64,000 bases of DNA, taken from NCBI RefSeq assembly GCF_001625215.2, contig NC_030385.2, positions 3,837,135 to 3,901,134 of the forward strand, written 5' to 3'. The translations under genes were made by a program, and so were the position numbers. The notes under the pieces are model-generated. The model saw only the letters and a list, made by a program, of their open reading frames with translations. It made no database searches and was not told the origin of the DNA. Positions within the stretch are counted from its first letter, which is position 1. Every line of letters begins with the position of its first letter. The stretch is from Daucus carota subsp. sativus (Eukaryota; Streptophyta; Magnoliopsida; Apiales; Apiaceae). Below, piece after piece: positions 24,614-34,336 of this stretch.

Positions 24614-26419
24614 GTTTGAGCTTCATGATCATAACAAAAATGCCGTAACATGGTATATGTAACAGAGCCAATGACAAGTACCTGCAAATTTCAGTTTTCG
24701 AACATGAAACTGTATTAGTTTTCTATAACTGCAATGTGCAGAATTAACAGATCAAGTAACTGATAGAGATCTCGGATTACAGACCATAATGGAGCATGTT
24801 GATTCGATAGGTCAAGAAATGGATACGGCCACCTGTTTGTGATAGGAAGCAACAAATTAAACATCTGCAACTCTGTAATAACTAATTTCAGGTCGAATTC
24901 GTGAGAATCTGTAAACATGTTTCTCAGTTCTTACCAAGTTGAGTGAGCTGAGTGTAAAATCCACTGGAAAACAACGTAAACAGTTGTCCACAGGAAGAAG
25001 TACGCGATTCTAAACCAAGGAAACCGCTGAAATGAATTTGTGCAGCATATATAAGAAGAAAATGTTGTTGATTCAAGTTGAAAACTGTAAGAACTAAAAT
25101 ATTTGAAGCTAGGAGTCGCGTTCCAACTTACCAGGCTGTTGAGCGCGGCCTCACCAAGCAGAAAAACAACATTGATTGAATGCATGCTTATTAACAACTG
25201 CAAAGTGTAATTACAGTAGTTAAGTATTTCAGAACTTGTACGAAGAGATCGCATATATAGCAACAAACAAAAAGAGAAGAAACTTACAAAGTTCAGATCG
25301 TAATCTTTGCGGGTAAGAAATGGTACAATGATGAACCAGAACACACAGTCTGTTAGCACCACTGCACCTGCATTCATCTGTTTGCAAGTGAGAAAAAATT
25401 ATCAGAAGCTAATTTTAAGTAGATGGACTCAGAGTTCAATAACAGAAATCTTGCAATAGAGTTGGAAATTATTTGTTTGCAGTTCTGGCAAGTTACCTGA
25501 AAAATAACTTGAAAAACATAGCCCCAGAAACCTGCAAGTTCCCGGTCTTGTCCATTGCAAGGAAATTCTTTCCTGAAAGCCGGGGCTTCAATAAATTTTG
25601 GTGGCTCCGAAGAGTGCAAAGTTCCTTGCTCAGAATCTCCGTCCATCTCCAGGTTGACAATTCTGTCACCACCCACTTTTTTGTGGTGCTTGTAACATCC
25701 AAACATGGAGATCAAGGACCCCAGCTACAATGTGATATGGAAAACATGAATACACATTGCAAGAGAATATCATTGATTAAAGTAGAATCACAGAAGGTTG
25801 TTGAACATACCCCAAAATAGATGGTAATCAAAGTAAAAGTCCACCTGTTTAGCATCCAATGTCATTAGCAAGAAAACTTGAAATTACTAAATGCTGTAAC
25901 AAGTGTTAAAATTCCTACATGGGAAATGGAGAAAAGGTCCTGATAAATCTTTAGAGTATATTTTAAAATTTGCAATTTCGTGAAGTAGCTGAGGGAACAT
26001 GCAATAGCTTGGATACTGACAGAAATAAGAGATTGACAAACTTACTGAGTGTAGTAGCAGAATATCGTGCCACCATCAGCTGCACCATTTAAGCTCAGCA
26101 TGACTAGAAGCACGAAAAAAGCAACTAGTCGATATGCAAGCAACCACACTGGATGTATTCCTCTAAGACATGGCTTCCACAGTTCATCTTCATACAACAC
26201 TCCACCAGATGCTTTCCCTTGCTGTGTTTCTCTACTTTGATTTCTCGAGTTCTGAGGGCCTTCATACCTTGAAATTAGGAACACTGTCAAGGAAATAGAT
26301 GTCATAATCCAAATGGAACAAACTAAAACTCTCCAATTCAACCAGTAGCTTGGAGTTGTAGTGTCGGCGGTTATAACTGGATGCCAAGAAGCTTTTGAGA
26401 TTCCTGTTAACACATTCAT
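24564..26419 (-). CDS. Multi-pass membrane protein of unknown function
   Basis: Predicted 349-residue protein in eight exons on the minus strand: 26419-26046, 25844-25811, 25724-25497, 25377-25288, 25197-25132, 25026-24935, 24832-24785, 24681-24564. All junctions keep frame. It has about six or seven hydrophobic helices, for example LVCSIWIMTSISLTVFLI, WLLAYRLVAFFVLLVM, VVLTDCVFWFIIVPFL and FRIAYFFLWTTVYVVF. Family-like motifs are PSYWLNWR near the N-terminus, the short exon WTFTLITIYFG, and WWPYPFLDLSN..APLWY near the C-terminus. It resembles the plant group containing Arabidopsis At1g10660 and At5g62960, whose function I do not know. The start was chosen at the Met before NVLTGISK; an upstream leader exon near 26.7-26.9 kb is possible. 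The stop lies within a fresh 82-bp tandem duplication. Confidence 0.85.
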
Positions 26420-27691
26420 GTTGTCAGCAGACTCTATTTTTCTTCAAGGCCTCAGATAAAGTATAGAATTTATCCACAAAGATGTTAGTAGTTTCGTCTG
26501 TGGCTTGAATTGCAGATTCCTCAAAATAATTATGGAAACTGCATAAGGGTAAAGCATCTATAGCTGATCAGCCTGATCTCGAGTACTGCAACAACAACTT
26601 CTGACTCTCATTAATGGTCGAAACTTGGCCTAATTACTTCCAAACTCAGGGAAGGAATATATATTAAGAACTGTATGTATGCTATTGCATTGAATAACTA
26701 TAGAAGCAAAAGAGGAAACTAGCAAGTTGTAAGCTGAAAGAAGAGGCAAGGAAAGGAGAAGCTGGGGAGATACTTACAGGGGAAAGCAAGCCCCTGCAGT
26801 TGGTGTGTAGTGATGTGCAAGAAGAATATATGCTTTGCTTCATTAGATATTTGAATACTAAAAAAAGATAGAGGGGGAGATTATAAAAGTATGTTCTGCT
26901 TTGGACATAAGCTGCTTTTATGTTCTCCAGTCCTGTTCCCATGAAATCTCATAACTATGTACTTATGCAGCAGAGTCCCATACTCTCGTAGATTCCCATG
27001 CAAATACCACATTATGCTCCACTCATGGTTAAGTATTTCAAATGTGATCTGTGTTTAACACGCGCGCATGCACACTCACACACTGTTCTTAACTCTTAAG
27101 GACATACAAGAGTATAAAAGCTTTCTAATCTACAGTAAGCTCTTCCTAATCGAAGATTACATGAGGTAATTAGTTAACCTTTTTTCCATGAAGAATGCGA
27201 AAAAAGTTATGAAAGCAAAAATATCCTACAAGTTGTCAGCAACAAGTATGTGATCCTGGATCAAGCTTTCTTTCCCCTACTAGTATCTCTATTCTGCATT
27301 TTTTTCCTAAGGAACAAATCAGCATTAGTTTATTAATCAGTGCTCACAGTTCCCAATTGATAAACTTTTGAGAGGAGACATCAAGGATCCACCTCTTATT
27401 TAATTAGATAATGCATTTTTCAAAATCTCCAATGACTTTAAGATGCTTTTCGAATAATACAGATAAAGCTTATGTTCATTTTCTACATTGCCCAAGTTGT
27501 TGTCCTCAGTACTGTAATTCCGATATATCTAAACTATCTATACTATACTATCTGAATAAAGATACAAGCTTCTTTAAATAAGATCTTTGGTATATTATAT
27601 ATACAGGTTAAGTATCATAAATATCATGATATCCTTTGTAAAAGCCAAAAGGCCTAATGGATAGATATGTTGGATGCCATTTTTCCAGATA
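26420..27691. other. Upstream region of the membrane-protein gene
   Basis: Contains the presumed 5' leader of the minus-strand gene and then non-coding AT-rich sequence. A minus-strand open stretch at 26682-26942 is hydrophobic but has no conserved motif or supported splice into the gene. I see no other gene. Confidence 0.45.
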
Positions 27692-27700
27692 TATATAAAA

Positions 27701-27952
27701 GGGTTTGTCTAGTGTATGCCCATGGGCACATGCTAAGCGCGGAATTTAATATGTTTGGGAGATTTTGATTGGTGTGGTCGGTGTATTTGCAGGGGGGTCC
27801 ATTACTATTAAGATATGTGAGCCAATCAAAATCTCCTAAACTTATTAAATTCTGCGTCCATTATTATTAAGATATGTGAGCCAATCAAAATCTCCTAAAC
27901 TTATTAAATTCCGCGCTTAGCATGTGCTCATGGGCACACACTAGAAAAACCG
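27701..27952. mobile_element. Mutator-like MITE, copy 1 (252 bp)
   Basis: The terminal inverted repeats are long: GGGTTTGTCTAGTGT, GCCCATGGGCACATGCTAAG and CGCGGAA, with their reverse complement on the right. A perfect 9-bp target duplication TATATAAAA flanks it (27692-27700 and 27953-27961), the size made by Mutator-like transposases. Inside, a 59-bp segment is tandemly duplicated (27799-27857 and 27858-27916). There is no coding capacity. A second copy of the family is at 48044-48234. Confidence 0.9.
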
Positions 27953-28208
27953 TATATAAAAAAAAAACCTTGGAAGTTCCAATACATAAGTAGTCCTTCC
28001 AGACTTTTAGATAAAATCTGGATATTTTGTTACACCTAGATGTGATGGAACTCACTCAACTTTGCAAGCTCCCTCATGTCTTTAAAAAGTTCCCTTCTAG
28101 TGACCCTTAAACATAGTCCTAGACGAGGATGCACCTTTTTAAAATTTGATCTCTAATTTCTTATCGAATAATAAAATCGGAATACAATGGGATGAACAAA
28201 ACTAGATT

Positions 28209-29303
28209 TAGGGCTTTAAATGAGTTGATAAACTCGATAACCGCTCGGTGTTCGGTTCGAAAAAAGCTCGGTTCGAGCTCGGTTCGATTCATAAACGAGT
28301 CGATCTTGAGTACAATTTTAAGGTTCGTTTTATAAACGAGCTGAACTGAGCTGAGTAGAGTTCGACTCGATAGTTCGTGAACAAGTTCGAATTATGAGTT
28401 CGTGAACATAGTTTGTGAACTTGGCTCGTGAGTGTAGTTCGTGAACTAGCTCGTGAACATGGTTTATTATGAAAAAGATTCCTTAGAGAATAAAATAAAA
28501 TATTGTTAGAATTAGTGCTGTAATCCGATCCGGGCAGCTCGCGAGCTCGCCCGGCTCGAACTCGTTTTGATGGGCTCGGCTCGGCTCGTTTAGTTAATCG
28601 AGCTCGAGTTCGGACAGAGGTTTTGGCTCGTTTTGTTAAACGAGCTGGCTCGGCTCGACTCGTGAAAATTAACGAGTCGGATTCGGGTAGCATTTTAAGC
28701 TCGATTTAGTGTTAAATTAAACAAGCCGACTCGCCCGACTCGTTAAACTCGGCTCGTTTAGCTAAACGAGCCAGCTCGACTCGACTCGTGAAAATAAACG
28801 AGTCGAGTTCGGGCAAAGATTTAGGCTCGTTTTCTTAAACGAGCCGGCTCGGCTCGACTAAATAAAATCCGGCTCGAATTATGCCCGGCTCGAAACTCGG
28901 CTCGCCCGGACCGAATAACAGCCCTAGTTAGAATTTTAATTTATTTTTTTAATTAAGTTATAAAACAAACAAGCTCGTAAATAAATTTATGAGCATAAGC
29001 TAACTCGTTAGCAAAGTTTGTTAAACAAGCTCGTGAACAAAATTAATGAGCGGTGGGTGAGCAAAAATTCGTGAGACATGTTCGTGAGCGTAAGTTAATG
29101 AGCGGTTCGTGAGTAAAAACCCGTGAAACATGTTCCTGAGCGGTTCGCGATCCATTCGTGAACTGAGTTATTCTTTAATGAGTCGATCCTCAAACGATAT
29201 ATTTGGCTCGATCCAAGCTCAAGCTCGAGTTCGTTAATTTTTTAACTAACGATACACGAGCACTTTAGAGTTCGGCTCGACTCGACTCATTTACACCTCC
29301 TCT
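28209..29303. mobile_element. Outer hAT-type element rich in GCTCG, interrupted by a second hAT
   Basis: The left end is TAGGGCTTTAAATGAGTTGA; the right end read inverted is GGAGGTGTAAATGAGTCGAG. The body is full of GAGCTCG, GTTCGTGAAC and AACGAGCT words. A separate 414-bp hAT lies inside it. Without that insert the element is about 0.68 kb. The flanks are only partly alike (CTAGATT and CTGGATA), so the target duplication is decayed or the borders are off by a few bases. No transposase is encoded. Confidence 0.65.
28513..28926. mobile_element. Inner hAT MITE nested in the outer element (414 bp)
   Basis: Perfect 8-bp target duplication GTTAGAAT at 28505-28512 and 28927-28934. The ends are TAGTGCTGTAATCCGATCCG on the left and TAGGGCTGTTATTCGGTCCG inverted on the right. 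It is packed with GGCTCGGCTCG and AACGAGC words and has no coding capacity. The perfect duplication shows it is younger than its host element. Confidence 0.88.
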
Positions 29304-29754
29304 GGATAAGTTATTAAATGATTGATATTTTTAGTTTGGTATGATAAGTGCTAGGCAGCAATATAGTTTGAGTGGGTGAGCAATAAATTGGTATGGTCCT
29401 TTGAATTGGAAACTTTTCCAATGAACCTGCATGCAATGTCGGCTACGTACTTAATCCTTGATATGAGGACCGTCTTCGACAGGCCGCCATTATGGATTTT
29501 AATTTCATTAGGTATTAAAATATCCTATTTCAATCTTCTTTCCCCGTAATCAATCTTTAAATTAGGATCAGTCTTTAAATTAGTAGATCTTAAAGGATCC
29601 CATCTCATGTATAATCCAAAAATATGGGATACAAATATAATTTCCTTTATTTAATCGTGTGAGTGCGTAGGTGCTTAGGTGTATATTCCAAGTAGGCAAC
29701 TGCCAATTCTCTCTCGTCTCTCTGGAGACTCCAAAGAAAAGATTCATGCATATA
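29304..29754. other. Upstream region of the PPT gene
   Basis: Non-coding sequence between the hAT patch and the CT-rich leader of the PPT gene, presumably its promoter. I cannot point to a confident TATA box or other site. Confidence 0.4.
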
Positions 29755-29884
29755 TCTCTCTGAATCTCTCCCCGTCCCTCTCTCTGAATTTCTCTCTCCC
29801 TCTCTCTCTCTCTCTCTGAATCTCTCTCCCCCCTTCCCTCTCTCTGAATCTCTCTCCCCGTCCCTCTCTCTGAATCTCTCTCTC
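29755..29884 (+). repeat. CT-rich minisatellite in the 5' leader of PPT
   Basis: Repeats of a ~24-26-base unit built from CTCTCTGAATCTCTCTCC followed by CCGTCCCT or CCCTTCCCT, with a pure CT tract in the middle. It ends five bases before the ATG at 29889. CT-rich leaders are common in plant genes; whether this one matters for expression is unknown. The minus strand gives Arg/Glu-rich open frames that are artefacts of the repeat. Confidence 0.8.
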
Positions 29885-29888
29885 GAAA

Positions 29889-32800
29889 ATGCAGAGCTCT
29901 GCATTTTCTCTGACGCACACAATCCCCCCACCTAACCCTCGCAATCTCTCCCATGCGTCTCTCCACAGATACAATCCTCTTACCAAGTCACTCACTCATA
30001 CTCTGTCTCTCTCCCCTTCACCTTCTCCTCGCTTTCACTCCCTCCAATCCTCCGCTTGCAGGGGCGGACCCAGGATTCTAAACCTACCGGGGCTGGAGCA
30101 AAAAAAAAATTTTCGCACGTTTAATGAAAAGACAAATGAGCAAACTAGCATATACCTATAAAAGCAAAAATCTGATAGTTCAACTATTAACTTGCAGCCT
30201 AGCATATTCAAAAGCAAGGAATAACGATACTAGTTTATAATGAAAAATAAAAAGAGATTTACTCACATTATCTAAGTTGTGATCGGCGATGCTTTTGAGC
30301 GTAAAACTCATCTATCACTTCATCAACATCAACATCTTCAGCATATTCTCTCTCAATGTTGATAAGCATAGAATCTCTAAGATACTCTTCCTCCATCTTA
30401 TTTCGAAGAATAGTCTTAACTATTTTCATAGCTGAAAAAACTCGCTCTGTAGTAGCTGTAGAAACTGGCAGAGTCAAGACAAGACAAATCAATCTATATA
30501 TCAAACTGTAGTGTGCTGCCTTTCCTGTATCAACTAGCAGTAGACATAACTCAGAGATAGTAGACAAATTTTGGAATTTTTCATGTCTAAGAACATCAAT
30601 CTTGTAATGATCTAGTTGGAGTCTCAGATGGTACATCTCTTGTTGCCCAAAATCAGCAGGATAGAATGTACTAGCAAGGGTACAAATCTGCTCACTGTCA
30701 AACAAACGAAAATTATTTCTCGGTTCCAATGATGAACTTAATCTTAAAAGCTCCACTGCATTATCATTGAATCTATAGTATAATTCTTCCAACTGAAAAT
30801 CAATTGCAGAATTAAACACATCATAGTGATAATGATGTTCAACTGATATTAAAATCACAAAAACGAAATAAATAATAGAAAGCGCAACTAAAGTGAAGGA
30901 AACATACATAATTGATGAAGAGACGGAGAGCCGAGACTGGAAAGCGAGTGAGCGTCTGAGCGAGTGACCTAATTTCAGTGAGGTGAAGACGTGAAGTACA
31001 GTTGCAGGGGGTTTAGTTTTAAAATTTTTAATTCAATCGTAAGCCTTGAATTTGTTTAAAGGGATGGGCTGTGTTTTAGTTTGATTAAGTTTATTCATAT
31101 GGGCTGGATATATCATATATGGGCTGGGTTATAAGTATAACAGGGCTACATTTTATTTTCACCTGGGCTGGGCTATTTAACACATATATATACTCAATGG
31201 ACTACAAAATTTTGACCCGGGCTGGAGCCAACCCCGGCCCAGCCCACGGTCCGCCCCTGTCCGCTTGGATTCCACCTCCCCAGCTGCTTGCTGTAGAGCG
31301 CCGATCCAACAGTGTTCAAGTTAAGGCCGCCGCTGATTCCATCACCGAGAGCAGCGACGATGAATCCTTCGTGTCGAAATTCAAGGACACTCTGGTGCTT
31401 GCTTTACTCTTTGGCCTTTGGATCCTTTTCAACATTTACTTCAACATCTATAACAAACAGGTACTAATAACACCTTCACTTGTATATTTTTCTCGATACT
31501 TAACATTATCACGTACATGTCATGTTTTTGACAAGACTCGAACCCTCCATCATATCATATGGTCAAATTTTAAGTATCAAATTACTAGTAGAAATAAACA
31601 CAAGATCACATTTTAAGTATCAAATTACTAGTAGAAATAAACACGGATGACACATGTTTTTGTTTTCCAGGTTAAAAAACCAATTGTACCTAGTATATCC
31701 CGCTTAGAGCAGGATAGGTAAAATGTAGGCGGAACATGTTTTCCAGGTTATGATGCACAAAATGTGAGATTTTACGAAATTGATTTGTACAGGTACTCAA
31801 AGTGTTCCCATATCCAGCGACTGTAACCGCAGCTCAGTTTGCTGTGGGAACAGTGTTTGTTATTCTCATGTGGACATCCAATCTTTACAAGCGTCCTAAA
31901 ATTACAGGCGCACAGGTATTCTTAAGCTTCGCTCTGCAATGTGTTTTGTTTCGTGTTTTCATTCGACTTCTTGTGCTGACTCTGTCCATGACATTTATTT
32001 GTAGCTTGTTGCAATTCTTCCACTGGCTGTGGTGCACGCATTAGGCAACCTTTTCACTAATATGAGCCTAGGGAAAGTGTCTGTCTCGTTTACTCATACG
32101 ATCAAGGCCATGGAGCCTTTTTTCTCGGTTCTCTTATCAGCCATGTTTCTTGGGGAGGTGAGATTCATGATTTTTAATTTATTTCGTGTTATTATGTAGT
32201 GGTATTTAACTTTAGCTTTCTTGTCATTTTATTTTACAGGTGCCGAATATATGGATAATTTCTTCGCTTATACCAATTGTAGGGGGAGTAGGACTGGCAT
32301 CAATGACCGAGGCCTCTTTCAACTGGTAAGGGGCGGAAACATACATTGGTTTCTTTTTATCGTGATTCTGTCCTCCACAGTCCACCATTCCAGCTGAATT
32401 TACAAGTTTCTACATTGGACGTGAAGTTGTCTCCAATATCTGACATTAGATGATACCATGTTCAATCTGTGTGCTATCAGGGCAGGATTCTGGAGTGCCA
32501 TGGCTTCTAATTTGACTAATCAGTCTCGAAATGTCCTTAGCAAGAAGTTAATGGTTAAGAAAGAGGTATACAAAATAGATTACGCATAATTTGGTTGTAA
32601 AAAACTGGCGCAGATTGGAGTTCTTATTTCTGTTACTGTGTTCTTAAAAAATTTAATGCATCAAACAGAAGCTTCTAAAAACTAACATGTTGTTACTTTC
32701 ACTAGTTCCACTATATTTAAATGTGGATTACAGATCATCTTTATGTTTTTACAGGAATCGATGGACAATATTACTCTGTTTTCGGTGATAACAATCATGT

Positions 32801-33689
32801 CCTTTATTTTGTCTGCCCCTGTTTCCATTTTCATGGAAGGAGTTAAATTCACCCCTTCATTCCTGCAGTCTGCTGTAAGTACTTTACAAACTGAAATTCA
32901 TCTAAACAAAACAGAATTAGTCTGCACAGGAATGTCTTTGTTATTATTATTGATGTTCAGGTTTTTTATGTCAGGGATTGAATGTTAACCAAGTTTATAC
33001 TTGGTCATTTATTGCTGCGCTCTGCTACCATGCATACCAACAGGTAAGCCTCTTGCACACATGATCTGCTTTGTTAATGCATGAAATTATACACCTAATC
33101 TAATCAGTGGTATTATAAGTGTGATCATTATGAGCACAATATCCGGAAGCTAGGGTCCATTGAATGTCTTAAAATCCAACACGGATGTTGCATTTCCCAC
33201 TTTGTTCTGTACTTCTGGTTGTTCGATTGTAATCTTTGATGATTTTAATTTCATTAACTTTTGGATGATGAGAAGTTGTCTTGTGACATTGCTCATGTGC
33301 ATCTTTTATGCAGGTTTCGTATATGATATTGCAGAGAGTATCTCCAGTCACCCACTCTGTAGGAAACTGTGTGAAACGTGTTGTGGTGATTGTCACGTCT
33401 GTTCTTTTCTTCCGCACACCTGTTTCACCTATTAACTCTCTTGGTATGTTGCCAACATCCGATACTTCACATCTTATTACATTACTATGTGAGAAAAGTA
33501 CATCTTTAATTGGATTCCACAAGCAGCTCTTCAGATTTCCTCTTGTAAAGCATATTGACATCTCGAGTTCCAGCAGTTTTTTTTGTGTATGGAAAATAAT
33601 AACTAATTTTGCATCCAGGAACCGGAGTGGCACTTGCTGGAGTCTTTCTGTATTCAAGAGTAACCTCTACTAAGCCAAAGACGGTATAA
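29889..33689 (+). CDS. PPT: Plastid phosphoenolpyruvate/phosphate translocator, exon 1 carrying a hAT insertion
   Basis: Inner-envelope antiporter that exchanges cytosolic PEP for phosphate and feeds the shikimate pathway. Host exons: 29889-30058 continued at 31268-31460 (exon 1, split by a 1.2-kb hAT), 31793-31915, 32005-32157, 32240-32325, 32481-32565, 32755-32874, 32975-33043, 33314-33443, 33619-33689. Without the insert and one target-site copy the frame is open for 399 residues. A Ser/Pro-rich transit peptide precedes a TPT/EamA transporter domain with family blocks [13 protein letters not shown]-like (here [12 protein letters not shown]), [52 protein letters not shown] and [17 protein letters not shown]. 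These match PPT better than triose-phosphate or glucose-6-phosphate translocators. As it stands, translation from 29889 enters the transposon and stops at 30161. Confidence 0.9.
30059..31259 (-). mobile_element. Non-autonomous hAT transposon inside PPT exon 1 (1201 bp)
   Basis: The terminal inverted repeats are CAGGGGCGGACC at both ends. A perfect 8-bp target duplication TCCGCTTG lies at 30051-30058 and 31260-31267. The minus strand carries a 213-codon open frame (30268-30909) that is the C-terminal hAT dimerisation region: [20 protein letters not shown], then [19 protein letters not shown]. The DDE core and the BED zinc finger of a full transposase (usually 600-800 residues) are absent, so it is a deletion derivative that needs another copy to move. 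The clean duplication and intact host frame suggest a recent insertion. Confidence 0.93.
31563..31648 (+). repeat. Tandem duplication in PPT intron 1, 43 bp x 2
   Basis: Copies at 31563-31605 and 31606-31648 share TTTTAAGTATCAAATTACTA and the following GTAGAAATAAACAC with one or two differences. It lies wholly inside intron 1 and should not affect coding. Confidence 0.85.
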
Positions 33690-34336
33690 AATCCACACAG
33701 ACAAAGACGTTCACATTGCAGCCAAAGATATATTGAAGTCCTTATTGCAGGAAAATTTTGCTTATTACAGTTGGTAGGCGGTGAGAAAAGACTATGAAGA
33801 ATTTAGGTATGTTCTCTGCAGGCTCTGTTTGTTACATCCCGTCCTGCTAATTCTTGTTATGCTAGTTCATGTTCTTTGGTTATCGAGGAGCAGCTCTTTG
33901 TCAAATAGGGTCATTATCAGTGCAAGTCTGCAAGATGTATTGTACACAATTTTGGAAAAATTTAGTGTTTTGAGGAAATGAATATAAATAGCCCGATGCT
34001 CTGCTGGTTTATTGTCCCCTGTATGTTATACTTGATAGATAAAATTTAATTTATGAAATGGTACAATTTTTGAAAGGTGAAACTGCAAGTTTCTTCCTTG
34101 CTATAATTGTCTGAGAATGCCATCAAGGGGAACAAGACAATTTGAAAATAACTCTGACAACTCTATTATTCCTCTGAATTTATTAAGTTCTCAATTTGAC
34201 TCATATTATTAAGTATTAGAATCAGCACAGTTGAGTTGCTCAAATCCAACCCAACCGCAGAAGATTTATTTTTCTCTACAGCTCCACTTAATTCACTAAC
34301 AATCTGAGAGAAAGTAAATATGCAGAACTGATATGC
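33690..34336. other. Convergent region between PPT and the MYB gene
   Basis: Carries the PPT 3' UTR and the 3' flank of the minus-strand MYB gene. No further gene or repeat was recognised. Confidence 0.5.

Noticed and set aside
26682-26942. 86-codon minus-strand open frame as first coding exon of the membrane-protein gene
   Set aside because: No motif of the family, no clear donor in phase, and the downstream ATG at 26419 already gives a family-like N-terminus. It may be untranslated leader.
28289-28693. 134-codon minus-strand open frame
   Set aside because: It lies across two nested hAT elements and is made of their GCTCG/GAGCC repeats (Arg/Thr/Ala-rich); no conserved domain or splice context.
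29580-29995. Arg/Glu-rich minus-strand open frames up to 128 codons
   Set aside because: Antisense translation of the CT-rich minisatellite in the PPT leader; composition is dictated by the repeat.
33169-33657. 162-codon minus-strand open frame
   Set aside because: Antisense to PPT exons 8-9, whose sense strand is conserved and correctly spliced.
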